NCBI RefSeq assembly: GCF_000478825.2
Contig: NZ_CP007542.1
Span: forward strand, 744,001 to 808,000
Source of the DNA: Synechocystis sp. PCC 6714
GTDB taxonomy: Bacteria > Cyanobacteriota > Cyanobacteriia > Cyanobacteriales > Microcystaceae
Length of the DNA: 64,000 nucleotides
Reading direction: 5' to 3'
The position numbers and the translations under genes are program-made. The notes under the pieces were generated by a model. That model had not been told where the DNA came from, searched no databases, and worked only from the letters and a program-made list of their open reading frames with translations. This document shows, one piece after another, positions 45,747 through 54,628 of the stretch. How positions within the stretch are numbered: the first letter of the stretch is position 1; each line of letters begins with the position of its first letter.

Positions 45747-47465
45747 ATGACCCCATTGGAATTGAGTTACCCCTTAATTGGATTGGTTTTGGCCCTAGGC
45801 AGTGGCATATATGTCTGGAATAGTCGTCGTGCCCTAGAAAAAAAACTCGCCCAATCCCAACCCTCCGAGGAGTCATTAACTTCAATCCCTGCTCCTCAAA
45901 CTCCGGCGATCGCCAAGGAAGTTGTCCCCAACGATGGTGGGGAGTCACCGGAGGAAATTATCCATGCCAAGGGGAAATTACGCCGCTTGGAGAAAGAATT
46001 GCAATCCCTCCAGAGCAGTTTAGAGAAAGCTTTGGCTGAGCGGGATCAATTGACAGAAAACTACCAAGCCCAGGAAAAAATGGTGGCCGCCCTGCAACAT
46101 CAGTTGGCCCACTATGACGACATCCAAAGCGAAAAATTTGTCGGCTTGCAAAAGCTCAATCAAGAATTGCTCCAGGAAAATACCAACTTGTCCGATCGCC
46201 TCAAACAGGCGGTGAATGAAGTGGCGGAAACCCGGCCCAAGTTAGTTCATTTGAATTCATTGATTGCCCGTAATCAACAGTTGAGTGACCAACTCGGCTA
46301 CGTAGAACAAAATCAAGCCAAGGCGATCGACCAACGTTTGGCTTCCCAGGAAAAACTCTGGCAACAACAACGCCGGGAAGAGCAGGAAAGCTTGAAGAAT
46401 CAGCTTGTCCAAGCAGAGCAAAAGGTACAAACATTAACCACGGAGCGGGATCAAGCCCAGCAAGAATCACACACTTTAAAAGAAAAAACCCAGTCAGTCC
46501 AGGCAGAGGTGACAAATTTACAAACCGCCCTCGATCGCCTAGTGCAACAGGAAGAACAGTGGCAAGGGGAACGGGAGCAACTCACCGCTAAACTAAACCA
46601 ACTGGAGGAAGCGCAAAAAGAATTGGCCCTAGCCAACGCCGAATTAAAACTGAAGCTGGAAACAACCCAGGCCGAAGGCGATCGCCTCAAAGCGGAAAAA
46701 AAAGAACAGTCCACAGCCCTACAATCCGCTGAGGAAGAAGTAACTCAACTGCAAAAGGAATTGGCGGCCCTACAGGAAACCCTAGCTAAGGCTAAAACCG
46801 CTTCTCCCTCTGAAGTTCCAACTAAACTTAAAGCCGTTGAAACTAAGCCGCCGCAGGAAACCCCCCCCGTGTCTGCTGCCCCCGCCCCGGCGACCGTTGA
46901 AGCTCAACCGGAATCGCCCAAATCTGCTACCGCAGAAAAAGTTGAACCGGAATCAGCCCCAGTCGAACCAGTTGCCCAGGCCGCCAAAGCACCTGCATCT
47001 CCAGCGAAAAAATCTCCCCCTAAGGCTGTTGCGCCTGTTGATGTTGCACCCGTTCCAGATGAGACAAAACAGAAAGTTCAAGGGGGGGAGCAAACCGAGC
47101 CGTCTGAGGAAATTAAAAATGTTGTCCCAGTGGCATCTAGCGAACCCGTTACCTCCAAGGTAGAAAGGGCAGAAATAGCCGCTGACGCTGTCACCAAGTC
47201 GGTAGCAACCACCCCCAGTGAGCAGGAGGGCGTCCATCCCCTAGCGGAGAAAAAAATCGTTATCCTTGGCACCCTCAACGCCATGAACCGGGAAGAGGCC
47301 AAAACTAGGCTCCAGAACATCGGCGCAGAATGTACCAGTGCCCCCAGCAGTAAAACCGATTACATTGTGGTGGGTAAAGCTCCAGGGGCAAAACTGAAAA
47401 AAGCTCAGAAGCTTGGCATTGCCCAATTGTCAGAAGCACAATTCTTGGAATTGTTGGGCGACTAG
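45747..47465 (+). CDS. Membrane-anchored coiled-coil protein with C-terminal BRCT domain
   Basis: 572 residues in four parts. A membrane helix lies at about 5-25 (YPLIGLVLALGSGIYVW). A long Glu/Gln/Lys coiled coil spans about 65-350. A Pro/Ala/Glu-rich, low-complexity linker covers about 350-495. The C-terminal domain (LAEKKIVILGTLNAMNREEA, then RLQNIGAECTSAPSSKTDYI, then GAKLKKAQKLGIAQLSE) is the BRCT fold as in NAD-dependent DNA ligase. BRCT domains bind DNA ends or phosphoproteins; here it would be tethered to a membrane. It follows the nuclease-helicase gene on the same strand (144 bases). Confidence 0.85.
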   Translation: MTPLELSYPLIGLVLALGSGIYVWNSRRALEKKLAQSQPSEESLTSIPAPQTPAIAKEVVPNDGGESPEEIIHAKGKLRRLEKELQSLQSSLEKALAERDQLTENYQAQEKMVAALQHQLAHYDDIQSEKFVGLQKLNQELLQENTNLSDRLKQAVNEVAETRPKLVHLNSLIARNQQLSDQLGYVEQNQAKAIDQRLASQEKLWQQQRREEQESLKNQLVQAEQKVQTLTTERDQAQQESHTLKEKTQSVQAEVTNLQTALDRLVQQEEQWQGEREQLTAKLNQLEEAQKELALANAELKLKLETTQAEGDRLKAEKKEQSTALQSAEEEVTQLQKELAALQETLAKAKTASPSEVPTKLKAVETKPPQETPPVSAAPAPATVEAQPESPKSATAEKVEPESAPVEPVAQAAKAPASPAKKSPPKAVAPVDVAPVPDETKQKVQGGEQTEPSEEIKNVVPVASSEPVTSKVERAEIAADAVTKSVATTPSEQEGVHPLAEKKIVILGTLNAMNREEAKTRLQNIGAECTSAPSSKTDYIVVGKAPGAKLKKAQKLGIAQLSEAQFLELLGD

Positions 47466-47590
47466 GGCGAAATCCATAGGTGGAGTTAGACTACCCACTA
47501 AATTTCCAAAACATGGTCGATTAAACCTACTACCTCCCATGGTTGTTCCGATGGATCCTTGGTAAGCATGGGGAGATGTAACAAAAAATC

Positions 47591-47683
47591 TCAGACCACA
47601 AACCAAATGATGGCTAAACCCAATAGGGTCAATACCATCATCAAATGGTTCATCCAGTCATCAAAGTTCCAATCTTTAAACAT
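47591..47683 (-). CDS. Possible 30-residue membrane microprotein
   Basis: The minus strand has an ATG at 47683 and a TGA at 47591. The predicted peptide has a polar amphipathic head, FKDWNFDDWMNHLMM, and one hydrophobic span, VLTLLGLAIIWFVV. This charge and hydrophobicity layout is that of small membrane subunits or regulators in cyanobacteria. No strong ribosome site is visible, and it lies in an otherwise empty gap. A chance frame is possible. Confidence 0.4.
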   Translation of the reverse strand: MFKDWNFDDWMNHLMMVLTLLGLAIIWFVV

Positions 47684-47763
47684 AATGGTTTTGGTGGGGA
47701 AAGGCCACAGGGCTTTATTCTCTCCAACTATACGGCGATTATTCGGTTTCCGCGCACATTTCC

Positions 47764-48168
47764 ATGGAAAACTCTGTCCCCATAATTCCCCCTGAAACTA
47801 TTGTTGATAGTTGCCAACGTTTAGGCCTTGGGCGCATTCAAAGGCATCTGTTTCTCTGTTGTGACCAAACCAAATCAAAATGCTGTAGCAAAGAAGATGG
47901 CTTAGCCACCTGGGATTATCTGAAAAAACGTTTGCCGGAGTTGGGGCTTGATTGCACCCAGGCCAGTCGGGAGGGGAACATTTTCCGCACTAAGGCTAAC
48001 TGCTTGCGGGTTTGTCAGCAGGGGCCTATTTTACTGGTGTATCCAGAGGGCATTTGGTATCGTAACGTCACCCCCACAGTAATGGAAAAAATTCTCCAAG
48101 AGCATATTTTGCGGAACCATCCGGTGGAGGAGTATCGCTTTTTTACCCATGCTCTTCCCCCTTTATAA
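47764..48168 (+). CDS. Thioredoxin-like [2Fe-2S] ferredoxin
   Basis: A 134-residue protein. Cys32/33, Cys40/41, Cys80 and Cys84 fit the C-x8-C ... C-x3-C spacing of thioredoxin-fold 2Fe-2S ferredoxins (NuoE-like), in HLFLCCDQTKSKCCSKEDG and NCLRVCQQGPILLVYPEG. It would carry electrons to an unknown partner. It corresponds to the ferredoxin-like gene that follows the wza-helicase-BRCT genes in 6803. It is convergent with the DUF1350 gene, with six bases of overlap. Confidence 0.87.
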   Translation: MENSVPIIPPETIVDSCQRLGLGRIQRHLFLCCDQTKSKCCSKEDGLATWDYLKKRLPELGLDCTQASREGNIFRTKANCLRVCQQGPILLVYPEGIWYRNVTPTVMEKILQEHILRNHPVEEYRFFTHALPPL

Positions 48169-49011
48169 GTTATCAAAATGGCTATAAAAACGAGACGGTT
48201 CTAACCAGCGTAAAATTTCTTTTTGTAACCGTCTTAAATCCTGGGAAAACGAGTTTTTCAACCATTGCCCCACCGCATCTAAGGGGGAAAATTCCTGGCC
48301 TGTTTCCCATTGAATATCTTGACCCAAGGGAGTCAGGTGATTGCCGGGGAGAGGACAGTAGGCCACCAGGTCAGCGGTGTTTTGATTTAAGATTGGCCTT
48401 AAGCCTAGGGTTTGATCAATGTCATCGTTGGAAAATTTGATTAATAAATTACGGCGCACCCGATAATTTTCGGCAATTAAAAGGTTAGTTTCCTCCGGCG
48501 ATGGGGTGAATTCAAAATTTAAATCCACCTGGAGATTGAACTGGCTGAGTTGTTTTTGCACTCCCATCAGTAGCTTGTCCAGTTGTAGTTGGGCTAGTTG
48601 TTCCCCAAAGGGAATGGCCTGTTTAACTGGATAATTGTTAAAGGCAATGAGGATATTGCCGTCCCGCTCCACTTCGTACAGGCTGCCAATGAGCAAATGC
48701 AACTTGCAACCGAGGCTGTGGCCCAAACCGTACACCGGCAATAGGCCATTGGTAATTTCTCCCTGTTTTTGCAGTCGTTCCAGGATAATTTCAAATCGAT
48801 TCAACACACTGCGGGCGATCGCCCGATGGTCGAAGGTATTGAGAAAAGGGGTGGCCACCACCACATAGCCAGCTTTGCCTAGTTCCGTTAGCAGCCAACG
48901 ATAGGCCACATTGGGAGCAGTACCCACAAAGGCTCCCCCGAGAAAATGCACCACGGCGATCGGTTGGGGCGGCACCAGAACCCAACTACCGGAAATTTCA
49001 CGCCATTCCAT
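48163..49011 (-). CDS. DUF1350 family alpha/beta-hydrolase-like protein
   Basis: A 282-residue protein starting with GSWVLVPPQPIAVVHFLGGA and PNVAYRWLLTELGKAGYVVV, the DUF1350 signature found in cyanobacteria and plastids. A nucleophile-elbow-like GLGHSLGCKLH near residue 115 fits an alpha/beta hydrolase fold. The catalytic activity is not known. The gene is convergent with the ferredoxin gene and divergent from the SpoIID-like gene. Confidence 0.82.
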   Translation of the reverse strand: MEWREISGSWVLVPPQPIAVVHFLGGAFVGTAPNVAYRWLLTELGKAGYVVVATPFLNTFDHRAIARSVLNRFEIILERLQKQGEITNGLLPVYGLGHSLGCKLHLLIGSLYEVERDGNILIAFNNYPVKQAIPFGEQLAQLQLDKLLMGVQKQLSQFNLQVDLNFEFTPSPEETNLLIAENYRVRRNLLIKFSNDDIDQTLGLRPILNQNTADLVAYCPLPGNHLTPLGQDIQWETGQEFSPLDAVGQWLKNSFSQDLRRLQKEILRWLEPSRFYSHFDNL

Positions 49012-49174
49012 CGAAGTCCATTACCTCTGTGAGAAACTTACCCATGCAATAACCACCGCTATTTTAACGATCTTTCCTCCTTTGGTCGGCGCTGTAACTG
49101 GCTTGGCAAAATTCCCCCCAACGGCTACCTTGGTTAGGATTGACCGGTAGATTGTGCTGTGAGGAAAATTTGTC

Positions 49175-50335
49175 ATGGAATTTACTACAAAAAAAGGGGG
49201 TTCCCTGCCAACAAACTTACGGGTTCTCCTCCCCTGGTTACAAGTGATTGGCAAATCCGGTTTTTTGGCTTTAATTATTTCCCTGGCTTGGACTTTATCC
49301 GCCCAGGCGATGGAATTACGGGTTGCTATCAGTAAGGGCGTTAGTAATGTCAGAGTGGGCAGTTCCACCCCAGCCCTAGTCAAAAATGCTGGTGGGGCTA
49401 CCATTGGCCGCTTAGATTCCCTGGTGCCCGCCAGTGCCACTGCCTCCGGTCGCAACATTAACCTCGGTGGCATGCAGGCTTCCCAAATTACCATTGAACC
49501 CAGCGGCGATGGCCGTGTTTGGATCGGCGATCGTTGGTATCGGGGTAAAGTGCGTTTAATCCGCCAGGGCAATGGGGTAAGCGCTGTTAACTTGGTGGAT
49601 ATTGAAGAGTATTTATACAGTGTGGTGGGTTCGGAAGCCATTCCATCCTGGCCCCTGGAAGCTTTAAAAGCCCAGGCCGTGGCCGCCCGCACCTATGCCA
49701 TTTACCAAACCAGCAAAGATAGTAATCGTTATTATGACCTGGACACCACCACCGCCACCCAGGTTTATAAAGGGATGAATAATGAATATGTCAGCACGGT
49801 GGAGGCCGTAGAAGCCACAGCGGGCCAGGTGATGACCTACAACGGCAAGGTGATTTTGGCTGCGTTCCATGCCGCCTCTGGGGGCCATACGGAAAATGTT
49901 GAGGATGTGTGGATGTCGCCTTTGCCCTATCTACGGGGGGTGGTGGACTATGACCAAGGTTCACCGGTGTTTAGCTGGAACCAAACCTTCAGCAACCGTG
50001 ATTTGAGCCGACATATTGGCGGCATCGGCACTGTTACCGGTTTAACCCCCCTAAAAGTTACCCCCAGGGGTCGCGTTGCTTCCATCCAAGTCAATGGCAC
50101 TGGGGGGCGAAAAACTCTGACTGGTAATGCCATCCGTCAAGCATTGAAGCTCCGCAGTACTCTGTTCACCGTGTCAAAAAACGGTGATAATTTCACTGTT
50201 ACAGGCCGTGGTTCTGGCCATGGCATTGGCCTAAGTCAGTGGGGAGCCTACGGTCTAGCCCAAAAAGGTACTCCCTACCAACAAATTTTGTCCCATTATT
50301 ACCAGTCCGCTAGTTTGACCCAATTAAATCGCTAG
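49175..50335 (+). CDS. SpoIID/LytB-domain protein (amidase enhancer family)
   Basis: A 386-residue exported protein. A signal or anchor helix (FLALIISLAWTLSAQA) spans about 29-45. The SpoIID domain follows: VDIEEYLYSVVGSEAIPSWP, then LEALKAQAVAARTYAIY, and the C-terminal GRGSGHGIGLSQWGAYGLAQ. SpoIID proteins are peptidoglycan lytic transglycosylases in sporulating Firmicutes; cyanobacterial members presumably act in wall remodelling. The conserved Glu of SEAIPSWP is present. It is followed 12 bases later by the esterase gene. Confidence 0.9.
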   Translation: MEFTTKKGGSLPTNLRVLLPWLQVIGKSGFLALIISLAWTLSAQAMELRVAISKGVSNVRVGSSTPALVKNAGGATIGRLDSLVPASATASGRNINLGGMQASQITIEPSGDGRVWIGDRWYRGKVRLIRQGNGVSAVNLVDIEEYLYSVVGSEAIPSWPLEALKAQAVAARTYAIYQTSKDSNRYYDLDTTTATQVYKGMNNEYVSTVEAVEATAGQVMTYNGKVILAAFHAASGGHTENVEDVWMSPLPYLRGVVDYDQGSPVFSWNQTFSNRDLSRHIGGIGTVTGLTPLKVTPRGRVASIQVNGTGGRKTLTGNAIRQALKLRSTLFTVSKNGDNFTVTGRGSGHGIGLSQWGAYGLAQKGTPYQQILSHYYQSASLTQLNR

Positions 50336-50347
50336 GACTGTCCTGCC

Positions 50348-50986
50348 ATGGCTTTAGATTTTTCGGCCCATCCCGGAGTGGCTCTCTCGGCGATCGCCTA
50401 TCCTGACCGAGTAGTTGCATCGCCGGAATCTAGTCATTTGTTGGTCATGCTCCACGGTTGGGGGGCCGATGCCAGGGATTTGCTAGATTTAGCCCCTTTA
50501 TTGGATTTACCTAATCATCAATGGCGGTTTGTTAATGCGCCTTTCGCCCATCCCCAAATTTCCGGAGGGCGGGCTTGGTACGATCTAGAAAGTCAGAATT
50601 TCGGAGGATTACCCCAAGCACGACAGGCTTTACGGCATTATTTATTAAATTTGGCAGAGGAAACGGGCATTCCTTTGGCCAGGACCATATTAGGCGGTTT
50701 TTCCCAGGGGGGAGCCATGGCCCTGGATGTGGGTCTCACATTGCCCCTGGCTAAGATTTTTTCCCTCAGTGGTTACCTCCATTTTCAGCCGGAATCTCAA
50801 CCCCAGGCGATCGCCCCTATTTTGTTGATCCATGGCACGGAAGACCCGGTAGTCCCAGTGCAAATGGCCCAGCAAGCCAAGGTTGAACTAGAACGCATTG
50901 GGGCCTCCGTGGAATACCATGAGTTCCCTATGGGCCATGCCATTCCTCCCATGGCGTTGGCTCGGTTGAGGTCTTTTTTAAGTTGA
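50348..50986 (+). CDS. Carboxylesterase/phospholipase (alpha/beta hydrolase, COG0400-like)
   Basis: A 212-residue serine esterase. The oxyanion motif is MLHGWGADARDL. The nucleophile Ser119 sits in LGGFSQGGAMAL, the acid in HGTEDPVVP and the His in MGHAIPP. Family members hydrolyse short acyl esters or lysophospholipids. It lies between the SpoIID-like gene and cofG on the same strand with gaps of 12 and 3 bases, a tight three-gene unit. Confidence 0.9.
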   Translation: MALDFSAHPGVALSAIAYPDRVVASPESSHLLVMLHGWGADARDLLDLAPLLDLPNHQWRFVNAPFAHPQISGGRAWYDLESQNFGGLPQARQALRHYLLNLAEETGIPLARTILGGFSQGGAMALDVGLTLPLAKIFSLSGYLHFQPESQPQAIAPILLIHGTEDPVVPVQMAQQAKVELERIGASVEYHEFPMGHAIPPMALARLRSFLS

Positions 50987-50989
50987 AGC

Positions 50990-51976
50990 GTGTTGCCTAT
51001 CACCTACAGTCCCGCTTATACCCTGGTTCCCACCTACGAATGCTTTAATCGTTGTAGTTACTGTAATTTTCGCCAGGATCCAGGGCAGGATAAATGGTTA
51101 ACGGAAAGTGTTGCTAAACAGCGATTGGAAGGTTTGGCAGAGCAGGGGGTAAGGGAGATTTTAATTCTGGCCGGAGAAGTGCATCCCCAATCATCCCTTA
51201 GAAAAGCTTGGTTTGAACTTCTTTACAATCTGGCTAAAATCGCTCTTGATTTGGGCTTTTATCCCCACACCAATGCGGGACCCTTAAATCGGCAAGAAAT
51301 GGCTAGTTTAAAGGAAGTGAATTTTTCCCTGGGATTAATGCTGGAACAGGTATCTCCCCGGTTATTCACCACGGTTCATCGCCATGCCCCCAGCAAAGAG
51401 CCCCAACTCAGGCTAAAACAGTTACAGCTAGCAGGGGAATTGGCCATTCCTTTCACCACTGGCTTGCTATTGGGCATTGGGGAAACTGATCAGGAGGTGG
51501 AAGATAGCTTAATGGCGATCGCCAACATCCAGCAACAATACGGTCATATTCAGGAAGTAATTTTGCAACCCCACAGCCCCGGGAAAAAACAAACGGATGA
51601 CATTCCAATCTATAGCCCTCAAAAACTGGTGCAAGTTGTTGCCCTAGCGAAGGAAATATTACCCCAAGGCATTACCTTACAAATACCGCCTAATTTAGTG
51701 GGCAATTTTTCTGATTTACTAGCATGTTTAGCTGCCGGTGTGAGAGACTTGGGGGGCATTGTTCCCATCGATGAAGTAAATCCAAATTATCATCACCAAT
51801 CGGTCAATCAACTGAGTCAATTGCTAGAAGAAAATGGTTATTTACTACAACCGAGGCTTCCCGTCTATCCAACCTATTTTACTTGGCTAATTCCCCCTTT
51901 ACAGGATCGTTTGGCCGATTATACAATGGGTAATTTATTAAGTTACCCCATTGGTGGAATCCCGGAGTTTAGTTAG
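50990..51976 (+). CDS. cofG: FO synthase subunit CofG (radical SAM)
   Basis: A 328-residue radical SAM enzyme with the cluster motif C-x3-C-x2-C (Cys18, 22, 25 in ECFNRCSYCNF). LTESVAKQRLEGLAEQGVRE, AGEVHPQSS and GLLLGIGETDQEVEDSL are CofG features. With CofH it makes the 7,8-didemethyl-8-hydroxy-5-deazariboflavin (FO) chromophore used by deazaflavin photolyases in cyanobacteria. cofH is not in the window. The start is GTG at 50990, three bases after the esterase stop. Confidence 0.9.
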   Translation: MLPITYSPAYTLVPTYECFNRCSYCNFRQDPGQDKWLTESVAKQRLEGLAEQGVREILILAGEVHPQSSLRKAWFELLYNLAKIALDLGFYPHTNAGPLNRQEMASLKEVNFSLGLMLEQVSPRLFTTVHRHAPSKEPQLRLKQLQLAGELAIPFTTGLLLGIGETDQEVEDSLMAIANIQQQYGHIQEVILQPHSPGKKQTDDIPIYSPQKLVQVVALAKEILPQGITLQIPPNLVGNFSDLLACLAAGVRDLGGIVPIDEVNPNYHHQSVNQLSQLLEENGYLLQPRLPVYPTYFTWLIPPLQDRLADYTMGNLLSYPIGGIPEFS

Positions 51977-51981
51977 TAAGC

Positions 51982-53766
51982 TTAATGATTTTCAAAATAA
52001 ACAGCAGGCTTCGTACCACAATAGTCACAATTGGATGACATGAGCCGGTCAAATATAATTGTGGTCTCAAAATTTGGTTGTGAAATAAATTTTGGCTTCA
52101 TTTTAAGGGCAATTCTTTGCCCAGAGTTTCCGATAATATAGTCTCTACGAACCAAACTATCCTCTTCCTCAACTAGCAAAATTACGTTTTTAGCATCAAC
52201 GATTCTCTCTGGTTCCCAAGGTAGATAAAAGTATAAGCCTAAGTTGTTTTGAGATAAAATAAATTGGTTATTTTTCAATATATGTTCTTGCCAATAATCA
52301 GGAAAATTTGCCTCAGAATATAACCTGTAAATCTTCGGAGAAAATTGCCAATCCGAGGGAAAAAGATAAATTGACTCTAGTACTAAAGGTAGACTCCAAT
52401 CGAAGGGATTGATCTGTTTACCTGTTGCTAAGCTCGGAGCTTGTACTAAAATCACTGTATTTTCTTGTAAGTCAGATGACAAAGTAATGACATCTTTTAT
52501 AAAGGCCTGTTGTAATTGCCAACTCAGACGATATTGATACTGAATATCTAGACAAAAAGTGAACAATAGTCCCAACTGTAGTGATAATAGTGATAACGCT
52601 AAGTATCTCTTAAATTTTTCTGTACGTGTGGCAAGCAAAAGTAAAATCCAAAAGCAAGCAAATATAAAAGTTGTGCCCAAAGAAGCAGAAAAATGTACTC
52701 TCGATGCGCGGCCGTCAATTACTGTTACCGATAGCAATAGAGCTGAAGGATATGCCAGAAATGTCATCAGCAATCCCACCATTAGCCAGCGCCTCCAAAA
52801 TGTTAGAACACAAGTATTATCTTGTCTCCAAGTTAAATTGAACAAGTTTATTAAGATCACAAAAAATAGTATTGAGCTAATAACTAAAGCCGGCCAATAA
52901 TGACCAAGGAGTTGATTTAAAACCTGTATGGGGCGCAGAACAAATGAGCCGAGAGAAACCAAGGGACCTAATGCCACTTGTTGAGTGATTTTCTTGAGTG
53001 CAATAATACCTCCCATTTCACTAACCCTTGATTCCCCTGCTAACCGACGAATTAAGAGATAAATAATAGCGATGACAAAAACAGCTATGTAATGGACTAT
53101 TTTCTGGCGTCGGCTACTGTGTTGAGGACGAAATAGCGGTGCACTAAAAAAAATCAGGAATAGACTTTCATAATTTAACAAAGATAAAATTGCGAATAGA
53201 TAACTTGTTCCTTTTAAACCAAAATTTAATATTTCTGAGCTAGAAATGGTAATATACAAATGGAGTGCTAATAATATGCATAATAAGGCTGTTTGAAGAC
53301 CAAAAAGATGCTGAAGTAAACTAAAAGTAGTGTCCGCTGGGTAGAGACAAAAAAACAAGCTTGCTATCAGCGCACCATAGGTACTGTGGGTCACTCGACG
53401 CACAAAAGAAAACCATAGACAAGCATTAAGACTAATGAGAATAAAACCAATTACATATAATGCTTGAATACCTCCTAATTTAGCCCCCCAGAAGGGAATA
53501 AAAGTTAGAAAGGCCATGTGAAGGGGCCTACCCTGCCAAAAAGTTTGCAGTGCAGAAGTGAGGCGCCACCAATTTTGCTCTAGGCTATTGTTAATGGCAG
53601 TACTAGTAAAAGCCCAGTCATCTTCATAAAGACCAAAATCTTTGACTAATAAAAAACGAGCAAACCAAGTAACAACTATTAAAAGCAAATAAATCCAAAT
53701 ATTCTTCGAAAATGAAAGCAAAAAAGATAATAGAAACTGTCTTTGATTTGCGGTGATATGACGCAT
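51982..53766 (-). CDS. Polytopic membrane protein, probable glycosyltransferase-like (GT-C)
   Basis: A 594-residue protein. A basic N-terminus is followed by about eleven membrane helices (IWIYLLLIVVTWFARFLLV; FYVIGF-type segments such as ALYVIGFILISLNACLWF; ALLCILLALHLYITI). Asp/Glu residues follow the first helix in DFGLYEDDWAF, as in GT-C enzymes. A soluble C-terminal part of about 190 residues ends with a Cys-rich CDYCGTKP. The overall form is that of dolichyl/polyprenyl-phosphate-sugar glycosyltransferases, but I recognise no exact family. It is the last gene of the glycan island. Confidence 0.6.
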   Translation of the reverse strand: MRHITANQRQFLLSFLLSFSKNIWIYLLLIVVTWFARFLLVKDFGLYEDDWAFTSTAINNSLEQNWWRLTSALQTFWQGRPLHMAFLTFIPFWGAKLGGIQALYVIGFILISLNACLWFSFVRRVTHSTYGALIASLFFCLYPADTTFSLLQHLFGLQTALLCILLALHLYITISSSEILNFGLKGTSYLFAILSLLNYESLFLIFFSAPLFRPQHSSRRQKIVHYIAVFVIAIIYLLIRRLAGESRVSEMGGIIALKKITQQVALGPLVSLGSFVLRPIQVLNQLLGHYWPALVISSILFFVILINLFNLTWRQDNTCVLTFWRRWLMVGLLMTFLAYPSALLLSVTVIDGRASRVHFSASLGTTFIFACFWILLLLATRTEKFKRYLALSLLSLQLGLLFTFCLDIQYQYRLSWQLQQAFIKDVITLSSDLQENTVILVQAPSLATGKQINPFDWSLPLVLESIYLFPSDWQFSPKIYRLYSEANFPDYWQEHILKNNQFILSQNNLGLYFYLPWEPERIVDAKNVILLVEEEDSLVRRDYIIGNSGQRIALKMKPKFISQPNFETTIIFDRLMSSNCDYCGTKPAVYFENH

Positions 53767-53790
53767 ATTATTAAATATAAATTATTGAGT

Positions 53791-54579
53791 TTATTTAACT
53801 GCCACATAGTTATGGGAAACTGCTAAAAGTTCCTTTTTTGTAAAGCCCTTACTTATTAGCTCAATTAAAACATCTGGAGTCAGTAATGTTTCTCCGTCTT
53901 GCCAAAGTTCATTACGAATCAGTTTGTTAACCGGTAACTGGCTAGCCCCATTGATATAACAACTAGCCGGTAAGCGATTAAAATAATCAGAGGATAAGAA
54001 ATTGACTAGATTTTCTGCATAGGAAACTAAATCACCATCAACCAAAGGCACTGATAATAGCTGTTCTTGTTGCAGAATATCTATCCAATCCTGAAGGTCA
54101 ACAGCAGTTTTATTGGCGTAGATATAATTTTTTATTTCAGTGGGAGAAAGACGGAGATGAATCCAAGGAAATTCACTAAATAGCCCTAAATATTTGAGAT
54201 GATGTCCTTCTGCTGAATTCCATAGAGGGGCCGCTACCGTATAAATCAAGCCACCGGACTTAGTGACCCTGTAAATTTCTCTAAAGGCCGATAATAAATC
54301 GTGAATGTGTTCCAATGTTGCTACGGAAAAGACCAGATCGTAGCAATCTGACTGCCGTTCCATTGCCTCAGCGGACTCCCTAAAATAAGTCACCTTAGGA
54401 TGGGAGAAATCTCTTCCCAAATCTCGGCACACATCTACCCCATGGACCCAACCAAAATCAGTGAATTCAGCGCAGTCTAAACCCTTGCCACATCCTACTA
54501 TCAGTACACCACGCTGGCTAATTTTCTGCCATGGTAATTGCTGTAGGCAGTCTTTAGCAAAATAGTTAACGTAACCCAT
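53791..54579 (-). CDS. SAM-dependent methyltransferase (type 11)
   Basis: A 262-residue class I methyltransferase: SAM loop VLIVGCGKGLDCAEF, acidic tip WVHGVDVCRDLG, motif IV DLVFSVATLEHIHD and post-motif REIYRVTKSGGL. The last 80 residues are a helical extension. The substrate is likely a sugar or glycolipid given the neighbours (FkbM and glycosyltransferase genes). It lies 24 bases upstream of the polytopic protein gene and 49 bases after the FkbM gene, all on the minus strand. Confidence 0.85.
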   Translation of the reverse strand: MGYVNYFAKDCLQQLPWQKISQRGVLIVGCGKGLDCAEFTDFGWVHGVDVCRDLGRDFSHPKVTYFRESAEAMERQSDCYDLVFSVATLEHIHDLLSAFREIYRVTKSGGLIYTVAAPLWNSAEGHHLKYLGLFSEFPWIHLRLSPTEIKNYIYANKTAVDLQDWIDILQQEQLLSVPLVDGDLVSYAENLVNFLSSDYFNRLPASCYINGASQLPVNKLIRNELWQDGETLLTPDVLIELISKGFTKKELLAVSHNYVAVK

Positions 54580-54628
54580 AGCTTATGGTCATGGTTTTGC
54601 CAGTCATGTCAGCATATCCAGGAACAAT

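Noticed and set aside
47559-47795. A 78-codon plus-strand frame before the ferredoxin-like gene
   Set aside because: It overlaps the ferredoxin start in another frame; its product is Lys/Asn-rich without a domain, and the minus strand offers a better membrane peptide.
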